Origin: Fasciolopsis buskii
Taxonomy: Eukaryota; Platyhelminthes; Trematoda; Plagiorchiida; Fasciolidae
Assembly (NCBI GenBank): GCA_008360955.1
Contig: LUCM01006117.1
Span: 183,169-247,168, forward strand
DNA: 64,000 nt
Direction of reading: 5' to 3'
Made by a program: the position numbers and the translations under genes. The notes under the pieces were generated by a model that saw only the letters and a program-made list of their open reading frames with translations, was not told the DNA's origin and made no database searches. Below are positions 49,577 to 61,899 of the stretch, one piece after another (the first letter of the stretch is position 1; the number at the start of each line of letters is the position of its first letter).

Positions 49577-51208
49577 TGGACAAAGCGTGGATACAAAACA
49601 GAGTGGGAAGTCTTCTACTTCAAAATGCAGCTCACTCTAGTTAGCTGACTAAAAATTAGTGCCAATCAAGCCCATTCCTGTGCGTGGTAAATAAATTGTA
49701 TGCGCATGAATTGCAAGGAACTAAATAAGCGTACTTCCTACAAAACATCAGATTTTTCTCTGTATGTCTCAGTGATACGGGATCCATGGCTATTGGAAAG
49801 AATTGGGGTGCACCGTAAGAAAATTATCCGTAGAAAGAAATGTTGCTTGAAAATACATCAGAACATTGCAGGGTACATATTTTATATCGCTTGTTGTTAA
49901 GTATAATAACTTTTGTTCATGGGGCTGATCAATTCGGAACACTGACTGAATCTATCTTGCATGTTATTTGTATTTTGTTTGGTGGTGAATGTCAGGATTG
50001 AAAATTCAACAAACAGTGAAACGATTTGCACCGACTCTAAGTCGTCCGTGCGGGCTGATTCCAGTGAGTCTGCTCGATAATCAGCAGATCAACAAGGTAG
50101 AAAGGAAGACGGTTGTAGATGTTTTGATTAATGGTCGCTTGTGGGTATAACCTCATGCAGATGGGCTAGCGCTTGTTTTGATTTAACGTCTTAGGTATGC
50201 CTATTACCAGGTGCATTCGTTGGTAGCTACGCTCATACCCCGATAGGACTAGCATTTATGATGTGCTGAAAACAGAAATGATACGTTAAATTACCCAGAC
50301 AACATGGAAAAATAAACCTCAGGATTGCAGGGCCCCTTAGATTGATACAGCCTAAACACAGATGTTAAGACCGCCGAAACTAGTTAGGTGATATTGATAT
50401 CTGGAATTTGGAATTCCAATAAACCGTCATATTTGACATGGATCATATAAATCGGCATTGCTTGCAGCACTTTTCAACCGAGAAACCAAATAGGCTCTCA
50501 CTGCGTTCCCATCCACGACATATCTTATAATTATTTCTTACATCTCGACCATTTTGTGCACTACTTTTGGCTTTCTTCACTCTGGGCTGATAGGAAATTG
50601 GTGAAACCACTTGTGAGTTTTTAAGTAACCGAGAACCTTGAACTCATAGTGCTATTTCTTCTATGTTAAAACATTGCTCACGGCAAGTCAAACAGCTCCT
50701 CATGCATATTGTGATTTTCATGAATTCTCCTGGCTAATGAGTCAATAAGGTTTCCGCTCGCGATCATACATAACTAATTCGGCGAATGGCCATTCAGTAA
50801 ATCGGACTGGCAGTGGCAGATTGTCGGAAGAAGATGAAAAAACGAGATTGCTAAGACGAGAACGTTTTGTCTTGAGTAAATTCAGTTTGTTTGTTCTACA
50901 TTTTATCTTTTTCAAATAAGGTTGCTCAAATAAATATCTGAAACATAGCAAACTATTGTTTGGTTCAGTTCATTATGCAAAACAAATTATGGTGCCTATT
51001 CTAGCTGAAACTCTCAATCCATGCATGTAGAGCTTCGAGAATAGTAGTAAATGAATGAAACCCAAAACGTTCTGAGGTGATAAAAACAATGCCGGAAGTC
51101 GCCATTGGACAATGGTGAGGTTGACGTTCGCATAGATAATTGCCCGGTTGATGAGCGGTTCCCGAAGGAATGTTCAGAAAATGTTATCCCCCAGTTAGAA
51201 TAAATAGT
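49577..51208. other. No supported gene
   Basis: Holds a 66-codon + frame at 49700-49900 (basic, Lys/Arg-rich) without splice support. Nothing else seen. Confidence 0.35.
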
Positions 51209-51394
51209 TTATGCAAACTTTGCTAATATTGATGGATTGAAACCATAGACAACACTGGAGTATCCAACCGAAGTTGTAGAATCCTCGTTCATCTGTTTCA
51301 TCCCTACTCGTAACGCAGTAAGAACGTTTTCAAACCAAAAGCCCCAGGGGTCAAAATGTCTGGAGTGACACTTAGCAGCTCGTTGAACAATCAC
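51209..51394 (-). mobile_element. Possible Ty3/gypsy integrase remnant
   Basis: The - strand frame contains WFENVLTALRVGMKQMNED followed about 10 residues later by SVVYGFNPSILAKFA. Order and spacing resemble the integrase end of Ty3/gypsy elements, where W, LLGIRT, (K)ED and a (L/V)VYG block are typical. Only this short piece is recognisable, and no protease, reverse transcriptase or LTR is seen nearby. Similarity is weak and could be chance. Confidence 0.35.
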
Positions 51395-52646
51395 ACAACC
51401 TCTTATAGAACGAGTTCCACTTCAGCTTCATAGGACCATATGTGACTGGAGTGGAGAAGTCATTGCAAACAGTGAGGTATTCAAGAGTATTATCAGCTCG
51501 TCTCCCAAAATAAAGCCAGCGCTGCTTAAAATAGTTTGATTTTTTATATCTTTAACGCTGCACCATTATCAATGGTTCTTACAGGCTAAAGAAGGGGTGT
51601 AATTTGAATTTCTACTTCAGTACTTATATTTCCATCGTGTAAACCAACGAGTGGGGCTCTTTTTGCATCGTTCGATTTCGTCGGTTTGTCGTGATTCACT
51701 CTTAAATCATGCTGCTTATACATACGTACAAAAATGTGCGTTGTTACCTCATACCATAGCAGTTACTCTCTTAGTAGCCGACGGTTTGGCTAACCTGTTT
51801 TGCCTGAATGATTGTTCCAGTTTTGATACAGAAATGGCTAGAAACAGTTAGATAAATTCGTCAGTATGTTGTCCATGAAAATCATTAACCGTCTTGCATA
51901 ATTGATTTAGCCAATCATCTTGGAAAGCAATCACTTATCACTTGTTATTTTTGGTCTATTGATCAGTGAGGAAGCTTGTGTATTTTAAACCATAATTCAA
52001 AGGCGACCACCGTCTGCCCAATGACATAAGGCAGAAACTCACGTGATTCAATTTGGACGATTACATCAACCTACCAGGTGATCCTATTAAGCGGATGTTC
52101 TGATTTAGCCAATCACGAATTCGGTCCTCCAAACATTTCGGTACATCGCATTGTATAAGCCAGTCACTGATCACGAATAGCTACGTTCTGTTTGTCCGGT
52201 AAGCGAAAGTTATCTATATAGTCTCATCGAATTTTGACTGATATCTGTGGCCCGCAACATCTAGCCGACTCTGCGTCATTTTGCACTTTTACTATTGATT
52301 CATAACACACATGACTGTGGACTCCAACCTAATGTTACCCTTTTCATTGTCCTTGAACATTTTTTTCAATTTTCGGCCAATCATCATAAATAACAAAGCT
52401 TTACTCGAAAAGTAACAAGTGAGAATGAATGAACAGAGATTCACTGTCCACCTAATAAGGGTGACATGACACCACACTGTCTGACCCTTATAAAACGATA
52501 TACATATATATGCATATTGTTCTACGCAATATTGCTTTTTGGCATCCGGTTCCTTCTTGTATCTCATCGTCTGATATGTTTCTATCCTGCCGGTAGACCT
52601 ATAGACCACTGATGCATCAGCAAAGAGCGACAAACAGATTACAAAC

Positions 52647-52776
52647 CTGTAAGCAGTTTCTAATACTTGATTCATGATTGTTAGATGACGGTAATATCCC
52701 CAGTAACGACCCATAGGTAGAAAGTTGCTAGCTGCCACACGGTATCCCCAATTGAGTTCCGAGATTCTCATTGGGC
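52647..52776 (-). CDS. Possible exon, - strand, unidentified
   Basis: A - strand acceptor (CAGATTTCGCGCAG) opens two bases, 42 codons and two bases, ending before GTTTGTAA, a weak donor. The peptide MRISELNWGYRVAASNFL, then MGRYWGYYRHLTIMNQVLET, is rich in aromatic residues and very protein-like. If the donor is not used, the frame stays open for a further 117 codons (to 52292), including hydrophobic stretches. No family is recognised. Confidence 0.35.
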
Positions 52777-52805
52777 CTGCGCGAAATCTGATATGCTGTT
52801 AATTC

Positions 52806-53102
52806 TTAATGCATCAGTATCGAAATAACGCCTATGTGGCAAAGAGGAACAGCTTTGCTTCCCAGTTTATGTTTTCCTAAAGACTGAAGGTGTACAGACT
52901 TGGATAATATCGAATGGATAGACTGAAAACCTGTCGTATGTGGCTTGTTAGATTGGTTCAAGCTGGTTATTACATAGAGGCGTTGGTTGCTGGAAGAGAA
53001 GAGCAGTCGCAAAATTCGGACAGAAGACAATGACGCTGGGGGGTCAACATATCTGCACGATGAAGCTGGCGCATCTACGGAAGTAACATTGACTCCAGTC
53101 AC
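52806..53102 (-). CDS. Possible exon, - strand, unidentified (98 codons)
   Basis: The frame starts MTGVNVTSVDAPASSCRY and continues DPPASLSSVRILRLLFSSSN. It is Ser/Pro-rich, richer in GC than its flanks, and lies just upstream of the 52647-52776 island on the same strand. No reliable splice sites or domain, so its link to neighbours is conjecture. Confidence 0.2.
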   Translation of the reverse strand: MTGVNVTSVDAPASSCRYVDPPASLSSVRILRLLFSSSNQRLYVITSLNQSNKPHTTGFQSIHSILSKSVHLQSLGKHKLGSKAVPLCHIGVISILMH

Positions 53103-53551
53103 CGGCAGAACGCCGGTTTTGACATCTTACGTTTTCACAGATTTCGTGCTTGTGGGCAACTGCTGATTATTTGTTTAGTGCGGAACTAAAACGTTTCTGG
53201 AATTGGTCAGAATGTGCTTTGCAAAATCCATTTGGTGTCCAGTTTCAGCCGGACACTGTGTTGATATGTTAAAGAAAATTTTTAGGCCGGTCGTTGTCCT
53301 TTCAGAGGAATTTTCCTGATACGTTTTGACTGATGCTTTCTGGCGGTGCTGAACGTGACCGTATCTGTATTCAGTAACTGCTTAGTTTGAGATATCTGGC
53401 GAAACCACCATATGTCTATCCACGATTGGCACCTCTTTTCGGCGCAAAATGACCACAACCTTCAATTTTAATTGCATAAAGTCCAGATTAGTGCATTCTG
53501 GATGATTTTGACACGGTATGCAAACGAAGCCGAAGATAGCCTCCTCCTGTG

Positions 53552-53743
53552 CTATTTATATGAATTCCTACTGATCCATCCTTCATACTGCAATACGACC
53601 TGGTTTGACCAGTAACATTTCCGGACAGTTAAACAGACCGGATGAAACTTTAAGTTCCATCCTTTTATTTTGTCAAAAATAAGCAACTGGGTGGAAGCAG
53701 TTGGTTCTAAAATACAAATCTTATCACGGGAAGCGCGTCGCAT
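53552..53743 (-). CDS. Possible exon, - strand, unidentified
   Basis: After a possible acceptor (GATTTGTATTTTAG) the frame reads PTASTQLLIFDKIKGWNLKF and continues CLTVRKCYWSNQVVLQYEGW before a stop. Composition is protein-like with three Trp residues. No good donor and no family recognised. It could be an early exon of a - strand gene with the two islands at 52.65-53.1 kb. Confidence 0.2.
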   Translation of the reverse strand: MRRASRDKICILEPTASTQLLIFDKIKGWNLKFHPVCLTVRKCYWSNQVVLQYEGWISRNSYK

Positions 53744-54103
53744 TTAATTGAGCACCCATCCAGTAGTTCTGCACTGCGTGTTCTCGCCATTCCTGTTCCG
53801 ACGGTAACCCGTACAGCTAATAATCAGACAGAAAAATTACGCACAACACAAAAGGAACATGTCAGCAATTATGTTCGCTCAGTAGTCCGGTTGTTTCTCC
53901 ATTTGTCTGAATTATCTGTACCGAATTACAACGAAAATGCTTAATCATGTCGACGGGTTGTCACATGTTAACGTGTAAAATGTTTCGTAGCTTGTAGAGG
54001 TGGGAAACGAATCCAGCGTGGTGGAATGCTGCTGCATAGCAGACGGTCTGAAGTAGTCGGTTTACAACGGTTCAGTCCAATGACTTTTCGGGCATTCGAT
54101 TGT

Positions 54104-54200
54104 AAAACTTGCCTTGGGAAAGACTACCCACGGTAGTCCAAACGTCGGCGAATTACATCTACCAAGAACGCTGTTATTAGCAGTCTTCACAGTGATTTGA
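54104..54200 (+). repeat. Hammerhead-like repeat, copy at 54.1 kb
   Basis: Reads CTTGCCTTGGGAAAGACTA, a short loop, TAGTC, CAAACGTCGGCG, then TTACATCTACCAAGAACGCT and GTTATTAGCAG. The stem GACTA/TAGTC is perfect here. The GAAAC block has become CAAAC and the CUGANGA strand is not intact, so it is likely inactive. Same family as the copies at 33.36 and 39.44 kb. Confidence 0.6.
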
Positions 54201-54752
54201 ATAACGTAACCTCATCCGAAATCATTTGTGTTGCCATACATATTCTCGTCTACCATACCAATCTCCCCGGATATGTAACACTGATAAATCGTTCCTGCAC
54301 ATTCGAGGTAACATGACAAAATCTATGGAAGAAACACGAGCACTGAAAACGGACTGTGAAGTAGAAGGACAAAGATTTACTAGCTATATCAGAGCACCGC
54401 TTTCAATAACTTTGTAAAGCAGGACTGTCATAACGGAAATGAAACAGATTCCATGCTTCAAAGAGTAACTTACATCGGAAAATAACGATCATTATTTGAT
54501 AGTATTGGTTACATTAGACGATCAGGGTTAACTAAGGTTATAGTTTGAAGACTTTCAACGCAAGATCAATTCCAAAACACGAGTAAAAAGTTCCATCACG
54601 CCGTTTTTTCTAGCGAAAAGGTTTTCTGCCTAGAAATCGAGATAAACCGCTGCACTATACAAAGGATGGCAATTCCAGAAGTTTTATCAGCTTCCGAAAT
54701 GATAATGTGACCTGGAATGTTACTTGTCTCTGTTTCCGAATACTATTATTTC

Positions 54753-54778
54753 GGAAAGTATTTTCTAGAATACTTTCC
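54753..54778. repeat. Perfect 10-bp hairpin
   Basis: GGAAAGTATT and AATACTTTCC separated by TTCTAG. Confidence 0.85.
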
Positions 54779-54901
54779 TGATATGCGAGACGAAAATCCA
54801 TTTCTTATGCGCGTGCGTTGTAATGTTTCTTTGCACGAAGCTAGCAGCTATAGGTATGAAGTAAACCTGAAATTGTGAGTAGGGTCGTATGTCCCTCTTA
54901 C

Positions 54902-54977
54902 CATCCCCTGACGCTCGCTGTGTGCTAATAGATTTCCACGTCCATGTTGTTTGGGCATTTTTGCTAATTACCAATGC
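54902..54977 (-). CDS. Possible short exon, - strand, unidentified
   Basis: Between an acceptor (AGTAACCTCACCTCAG) and a donor (GTAAGAGG) lie 25 codons plus one base: ALVISKNAQTTWTWKSIS, then TQRASGD. A second AG (CTCACAATTTCAG) follows only 35 bases after the donor, so a very short intron is conceivable. After that splice the frame ends within nine codons. Evidence is limited to the splice signals. Confidence 0.2.
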
Positions 54978-55013
54978 CTGAGGTGAGGTTACTGAATTGA
55001 AATATATGACCAC

Positions 55014-57780
55014 CAGCGTGTGACAAGTCCAAGCCTTTGCGCTATTGCATTTTAATGGTATTGATTTTAGTCCCTTCCGGTGGTGTGCATTTAGACATCA
55101 TCTCTCTTCTCCAGAAACCTTTATGCATTTTTCATTTCACAGCAAACTCAGGAACTAGGTCATTCTGAGCAATATTTAACATTCTTCTATAAACCGCTCA
55201 CACATTCTGACTGGGCAAAGCTTTGCGGGCCGCTTTGGTCACGTACTGTTGCATTTCTCTAGTTTCGTCCAGTGGCCATTTGAGTAATACCTATCAATTT
55301 GAAAACTTTTATTGTCTACATAGAATGCTGCAATCCTGCACTTGGTTGTTTACAGTCTTCCCTCTTCCCGCAGAGATATTTTATTGCCATAGTCGTCACC
55401 TCTTTTGCTACTGGTTGTTCTTGATTGGTCGATGGTACTGGGTATTTTATCAGTCCCTATGATACCTAGTTTACCAAGAGGAATTTCACTCCCCCATAAC
55501 CAAAGCGTTGAGTCTTTTCTAATTGTTCACTAGCTTGGAGAATCTTTGCTGATTAGAACGCTACTCATCTCATTCTTTTGGGCCGTACAAGAGCATTCCA
55601 TCGTTTTTGTAACCTTCAGCGTCCTTAGATGGCCAAATCAAACCTGGCGTGCTTTTCACCTCACCAACTGTCTGGCGTAGAACCATTCTGGCCTTTTCGA
55701 TCAATTTCACTTACCTTGCACTATTTTGAGTCCAACTTGTTTGTATCTCAAAGGGTAAGCAGCCAACTTTTTCGGCAGGCTTTGGCCGCTTTTAATGTCC
55801 TGCCTCAGATCGACTGCCCTAATGGATTCCTCATTTAGGATCAGCTCGAATGGTATTATAGAGTAGTACAATGGAAACTTGTGAGGTAGTCTATTACTCC
55901 TTTTGTGTTCTTTCTAACCAAAACTGTTTTGTTCACTCGTTATCTGTTATTGTTTTCACTCTGTCCGCTAATCCATATATCTTGGGACAATGCGATGTCC
56001 CCCGTAGCCTCTGAACGTTTTACTGACCTAATCCACTCCCGATTCCTCCACTGAAATATTCTCCCTAATTTGTGATCGCTCCCTCGGGTTCGCTAAACCC
56101 CACCAGTGAGTTGTTGTTGTTGCTGAAAATACGAGACACTTGTGGCATGTTCCATCCGACACTGGCATTGCATGCTGCCTTCGAAGTACCTGATCAACCA
56201 ACAAAAAGATGTAACTACATCCAGTTTGACTTGACAGCCTGCGATTAGCGAACTGCGATGAAATCTGTTTTAAGTGATTTAATTCGGAGTTGTACATGTT
56301 CCGCCGTTATTCCGAGCAAGGTAGTGTAGAGCCGAAGTTATTTTACGCCTGCCTAGGGCATGGGAACTAAAAAATGACATGAATTTGAAGAAGGCAAAGA
56401 TTTTAAATTTCACAAAATTTGAAAACACTCAGGGACTACTGATTATTCAATTTCAAAATTGAATAACGAAATGCATTGTTCTCTATGAGTCTATTAACAC
56501 ATAACGCAAGATGAATACGAATAGAATGTACACCGAAGTTCACAAGCGGGACACTAGGCTATTTTTCGACCACATGAATTTAACTGTCGGGGGCTTTGAG
56601 ATGACTGGTCATTTAACAAAATATGGTAAATTGTTTCCTTGTAATGAAAGACTTTTGCGGAAAAGGCAGAGCAAATTTAAACAGCGACACATAACTAGAC
56701 TACTTCCTCCTATTCAGTAACCAGGGGTTCGAATGCAAGGACTCTATCGATTGCCGAATTTAGCTCCATCAACTATCGTCTTCAACCGGTGTGCATAATG
56801 AAGACCAACACATTTAATACATTTAAGGTAGTCAGATTATCGCAGCCTAGTTCCCCTCTACGGAAATAATCATGATTAATATGGAATTTGTCAAACAGTA
56901 TTCTAGGAAGAGCGAATCATAAAAACTGACTTTATAGCCATGTGATACATTATATTTCTGCTAGTCATGAAATCTCATTGCCAACTATTGTTTGCCTAAA
57001 TCTCTCAGCACGAATGATAGCATAACGAGTCACGGTCAAGTACACTTGGTGTAATGAATACTGCTTAACAAAGTCGCATGACGTTTATCCCTTAAAATAT
57101 TCTACGGTCGAAGGAGAGCAACCGTGGAGTTTCAGGATATCATGTATTTCTCTTTTTCCGTTTGAACCATTTCAGTCAGCAGCCGAAAAGGCTCTAAACG
57201 GATTCTGGTTTCGAAATGGTTTTCAGTTTTCAAGCGAAATTACAGTTCCACAAACTCTTTAAATGTTCACTTGCGCGTTTTTACTAGTTTTATAAATTAT
57301 ATCTTTGAAAAATCGCAACCACATTTTTGTTTGTCTAGAAACTTACTGCCAAGCTGTCTTGGGGATTAATTAATTTATACGCCATTTTACTGTCCTTCAA
57401 GGAAGGCTTTGCCCCACAGATCTTTTGGAAGAGATTGATTCATTATGATGATAGTGCCTAGTGCACCTACTACTTCATACGATTATTTTACAATTTTCGA
57501 AGTGCAGACTCAGGTCAGTGTGTATGCGAGCATGTGACAGTTTTAGGTCTTCGAATAAGGGTTATAAGGAATCACGTAGCTAAATTTTATCGTTATCCAT
57601 CTCATTCACAGTTGGGAGGCGTGTATTTGTCCTGTTCTCAGCAACACATGCAGGTGGTGGATGACACCGACTTGCATTCAAGTCATAAGAAATACCCAGG
57701 GTCAAGCTGGTTACCTCCTGATGCATGCCGCAGTGCCCATATATATGTTATGTTTAAATATATAAGTGTGCACTGACGTA
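55014..57780. other. No supported gene
   Basis: Several 60-90-codon frames on both strands without splice sites or domains. The + frame at 56511-56720 (starting MNTNRMYTEVHKRDTRLF) is the most protein-like. One perfect hairpin lies at 56.44 kb. Confidence 0.35.
56443..56466. repeat. Perfect 11-bp hairpin
   Basis: TTATTCAATTT and AAATTGAATAA separated by CA. Confidence 0.85.
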
Positions 57781-57974
57781 AAATCAAATCAACACAAACA
57801 AACCAAAAACCAAGTTACCGAACCAAATAATTAGGTAGATGTGCAAACTGCTAGCAAACTAACTAACAGCCTAATTGGGTGATAAACTAACTGACTAACT
57901 AACTAGCAAGCCAAATAAACAATGTAGATCAAGATACACACAGCCAACTAACCAACCAAACAAACAAACGAACG
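57781..57974. repeat. Degenerate tetranucleotide tract (AACC/AACT/AAAC)
   Basis: About 190 bases built mostly from AACC, AACTA and CAAA words, including ACTAACTAAC, CTAACTGACTAACTAACTAG and CCAACTAACCAACCAAACAA. Imperfect simple-sequence DNA. Confidence 0.75.
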
Positions 57975-60900
57975 TGGGCGCATAAAAGCAAGCATGGACA
58001 TGTGCATTTTTAAATGCACGCGAAATTATCTAAAAATGCAGAAAAAGGCACTCGAATTAGTACATTGATACAAGCTTACGACAGCGTGTACTCACGTACA
58101 ATATTCCATAAATTCATACGTCCACTCATGCATACCGACCGAGAAGTAGTTAGATCGGCAAAACGGGCTGGTAGATTGAATTATATAAGCACATGCATTC
58201 ATGTATTCACTATTCAATCAGATCCTTTTCCATACGTTCCTCTATTGGATCTCATGTTTTTTCTTTTTCTTTTCAAGCTTTAAATGGATCAGATTCCGTA
58301 ATATTACCTCTCGCTTTAAGGCAGTTTGGTTTTACCCGGGCAACGAATGTGATGAGCACAGTTTTTTTTATGAACTGAAATCCCCTTGCTGAATAACAGA
58401 AATTTTCATAGTACCTAATTCGGGCTTTAATCAATACGAATGTTCAGCTAAAATTATCCTAGTTTAAAGTAACCTGTTCGTGGGTTGTTCATGTCTTCAA
58501 ATCTTCCATAAGTCCAAAGAGCCACTACAAGAATGAATAATCATTTGCCAGTATGCGCTTCAATTTTTCAGATTTCATTTAATATTTGTCGAATGCGAGA
58601 AACTGAGAGTAAGACTGATATTTAGTATGCTTCTATTACGTGGAGAAAAATGCATTCTCACTCAACTCTATCAACGCACACGGGTACCTCAATCACAAAT
58701 CGAAAGTTCTCTACGAACGGCTTATTTTGGATGGGGTGCGAAATGTCTAACGACAATAGTCTGCTACTTTATCGATCGGACCACTTCTAGCACATTCAGG
58801 TTCCGCTGGCATCTTTTGGTTCAGATCCAAGAAGCCAAACACAATCAGTTTGCCTTGAGGCCGGAAAATCAACATAGTGGTTATGGTAGTAAACTGTCAT
58901 TCGGATGAAATCTACTGTTCATTGGCTGCATCTTAATCTGGTATTTTTTTGTACTTTTTGTGATTTCTCGCAGTATTCAGAACCTCGTTCAAGTGGTTTA
59001 ATTTCACTGAATTTTTTCAAATGTTCCTCACCTGTGGCACTCAATTCAGTTAAACAAATCTGCTATCGAACTTATATTTAGTTTGACTGATGTTCCGTGT
59101 GCTCTGGAAAGTTGCGATCGCATACTGAATATAAGAGATAAATCTGAGATTTCGTTGTGCCTAGTTCTGTGTATCTCCTTTGCTCATTTTAACTCAAATA
59201 ACTGCAGATTGCAACAGTGTTTTAAGCAAAATGTGCTATCAGGAGTTGATTTTTGCAGCGCGATGCACAACTTTTTATTCCATTTCACTGTTGATCCTTG
59301 AAATTTCTATCTATTCACTTCTTTAGATGTTTGTTCATAGTTAAAATAATCAGGTTTGTTAAATTTGTTATATCTTGGGTGGGCTTTTTTATCACTTCAC
59401 GCGCATGTCACGTTTCATGGGATTATGCACCCAAACTCTCTTGCATATGCGAATAAGGATGCATTCACAATACCATTGAATTTCACTTCATTCGAAAGCA
59501 TAAAGTTAGTTGGAGTTTTACAGGGCTTTTGTCCTTGCAAGACAGTCCCAAATCCGTCGTAGTGCCGGCCGTGGATTGGTGAATAAAAAATATCGATCGC
59601 ATAGTCTCATTCAGAAGCTGCATTTCCCATCAAAATAAGCCAAGCGGACTCCACATTTCGGCTGTGATCATTTCAAGAACAGTAAACGGAATAATCGCGC
59701 ATGACTAGAGCCTTAGTGTTATTGTTTCATCATTATTCTTCAGAGCAACGACTCATTTCCGAAAATCATTGCCTCAGCTGACTCGCCTGATCAACTGCTG
59801 TCTTTTCAGTTGGTATTGGTAACCTATAAATTTCTGAATAAAATCACAATCTTTCGTGACCGAGGTCCTTACAAAAACACCTCCATCTGTATCAAAATTT
59901 CGGACTGACAATAATTTCATAAGCTACAAGATTAGATCAAAACGTCTAACTTTTACTGGAAATGGTATTTTGTGTCCTGACTCCAGAAAAGGCCCCCGAG
60001 GCCATGTTACAATAATCGTTTTATTTCATGTTTGATACAAAATATCCAGAGCCTCGTTATCATTATTTCTCAATATCGTTTCCCATAACTTTAGATCTGC
60101 TTATCACGCGTTTGAATCAGACTATTTTGTGACTTCAGTTGGCGCAAAAGTCTCTAAAATTCATTGGATTTTTTCATTGGCTTCAAAGGCCTACTTAGGA
60201 ATTTTAGCTATCTGGTTACCATGTTTGTTTGTCATGTCGAAACGCAATATTGGAGTGATATCGAAATAACCATCTGCAGCAAAAGGCCAAATTAAATAGT
60301 AAAAAACTGTTGCTCCACGAATTTTGAACAGTTAGTCAAAAACAGATTATTAAACCGACCACGTTTGAGAGGAACAATGATATACGAATTGCCTGTTTTT
60401 ATTTTCTATGGTTTAACTGTCGCTGGGCCACCGATTGCTCTTGCTTAAACCGGACGAACGGGAATTGAAATAAAACGGCAGCAGACAAATTTGTGTTATC
60501 GCAACCATTCAATCTCGCAGTATTTGAGTCAGCAGGCAACAATATCTGACACTTTATTACTTATTTAGAACCTTGAACTAAATCTGCTTTAAAGGTGTTG
60601 TGAATTTGGGGTTTTGCAATAGTTTGTGAAACGCGGATTCAAACGCATCGTCATTTAGTCACCTTTTATTAGTTAGTTCCGAACCTGGGATGTGCACAAC
60701 ACCAACTCCGACTTTACTCTTAGACTGGATATAAAGTGCGAGTGAAGGCTAGATAGCAATACCATTTTCTAATGATATACAGCAAAATTGTAATCTGCAG
60801 TGCGAGACGATAGCTCATTTTTTGAAGTACTAATGCAGGAATGTTGTTTTAAAAAGAGTAACCTGTTTGCTTATTCTCATTGAAAACAAAACGAAACGAA

Positions 60901-61899
60901 ACGAAACGACCCGAATGTTCATTGGCTAGATTCATTGTTCTGCATTTGTGAGTGGCGTTGTTGAACAGGGCTTCTGCTGGTAAATTTCGCACAAGGAAGT
61001 TATACGTGAATTAGGCAGATTGCTTTCTTGACACAAGTTGTTGGGTCGATTTGTAATTGGACAGCGTAGGTCCAAAGGATATCCACGTGCTGGTGGAAAC
61101 AGCTCAAAATGGTTCAGTATCAAGCAATCAATCCTTTGGGCCTCGGCTAAATATGGACTGATGATAACAAAGCAAATTGCACTGTTCAAATCATATGAAC
61201 GATAGGTAACTAAGACTAATAAAAATTGGGAAACCATAAAATATCCATGGTTTCTCCAAGTATGAGGACTAGAATCTTTTAACGGATGAGAAAAAGAATG
61301 AAATATAATGCTTTTGAGGGTAGATGTACATATTTGTGAGATGTTTCAATCATATGGTTTACAAAGTCTATGCAGATGTTTTACTGATGACTTACTGAGC
61401 CTGATAATTTTCCCTGAAAACGGCATTACAATAAACCTGAGACATATCAAGTCCCAGATGCTTCCACTGGAAGCGAAATTAGATTCGTATTTCGTTGTAC
61501 TGTTTGACTGATTTCAATTGAAGTTATTAAAAAAAGAATAAAACTGGATTATAATACATGGTAAAAAGACTAATTTTATCACCGTCTGAGCAGATAAACG
61601 GTGAACACTGGGCGAAACATTCTCAGTTCTAAACGTCTGGTAGAAATTTCGCAGTTCATTTCCTCTTGAACGAAATGCTTACTCAATACGAGACAGTGAA
61701 GTTGAGATAAGGATTGATGGGAGAGAAAATTTGTCAACACTTTGAACGATTAGATGAGTACGAATGGCAGGAAGACAGATCATTCCGTAAGGGACAGATA
61801 GAATCTGCAATAATTTCTATGCAGTCGCTGATATGCAAGTCATATATTTTGCCAACAAAAACCGACAGAAAGAGGAGAAACACGGCTAACCAGAGACAG
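57975..61899. other. No supported gene
   Basis: Contains a + frame of 93 codons at 58627-58908 (starting MLLLRGEKCILTQLYQRT) that is protein-like but lacks splice support, and a short (ACGAA) repeat at 60.89 kb. Confidence 0.35.
60891..60909. repeat. Microsatellite (ACGAA)n, about 4 copies
   Basis: Tandem ACGAA units ending in ACGAC. Confidence 0.85.
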
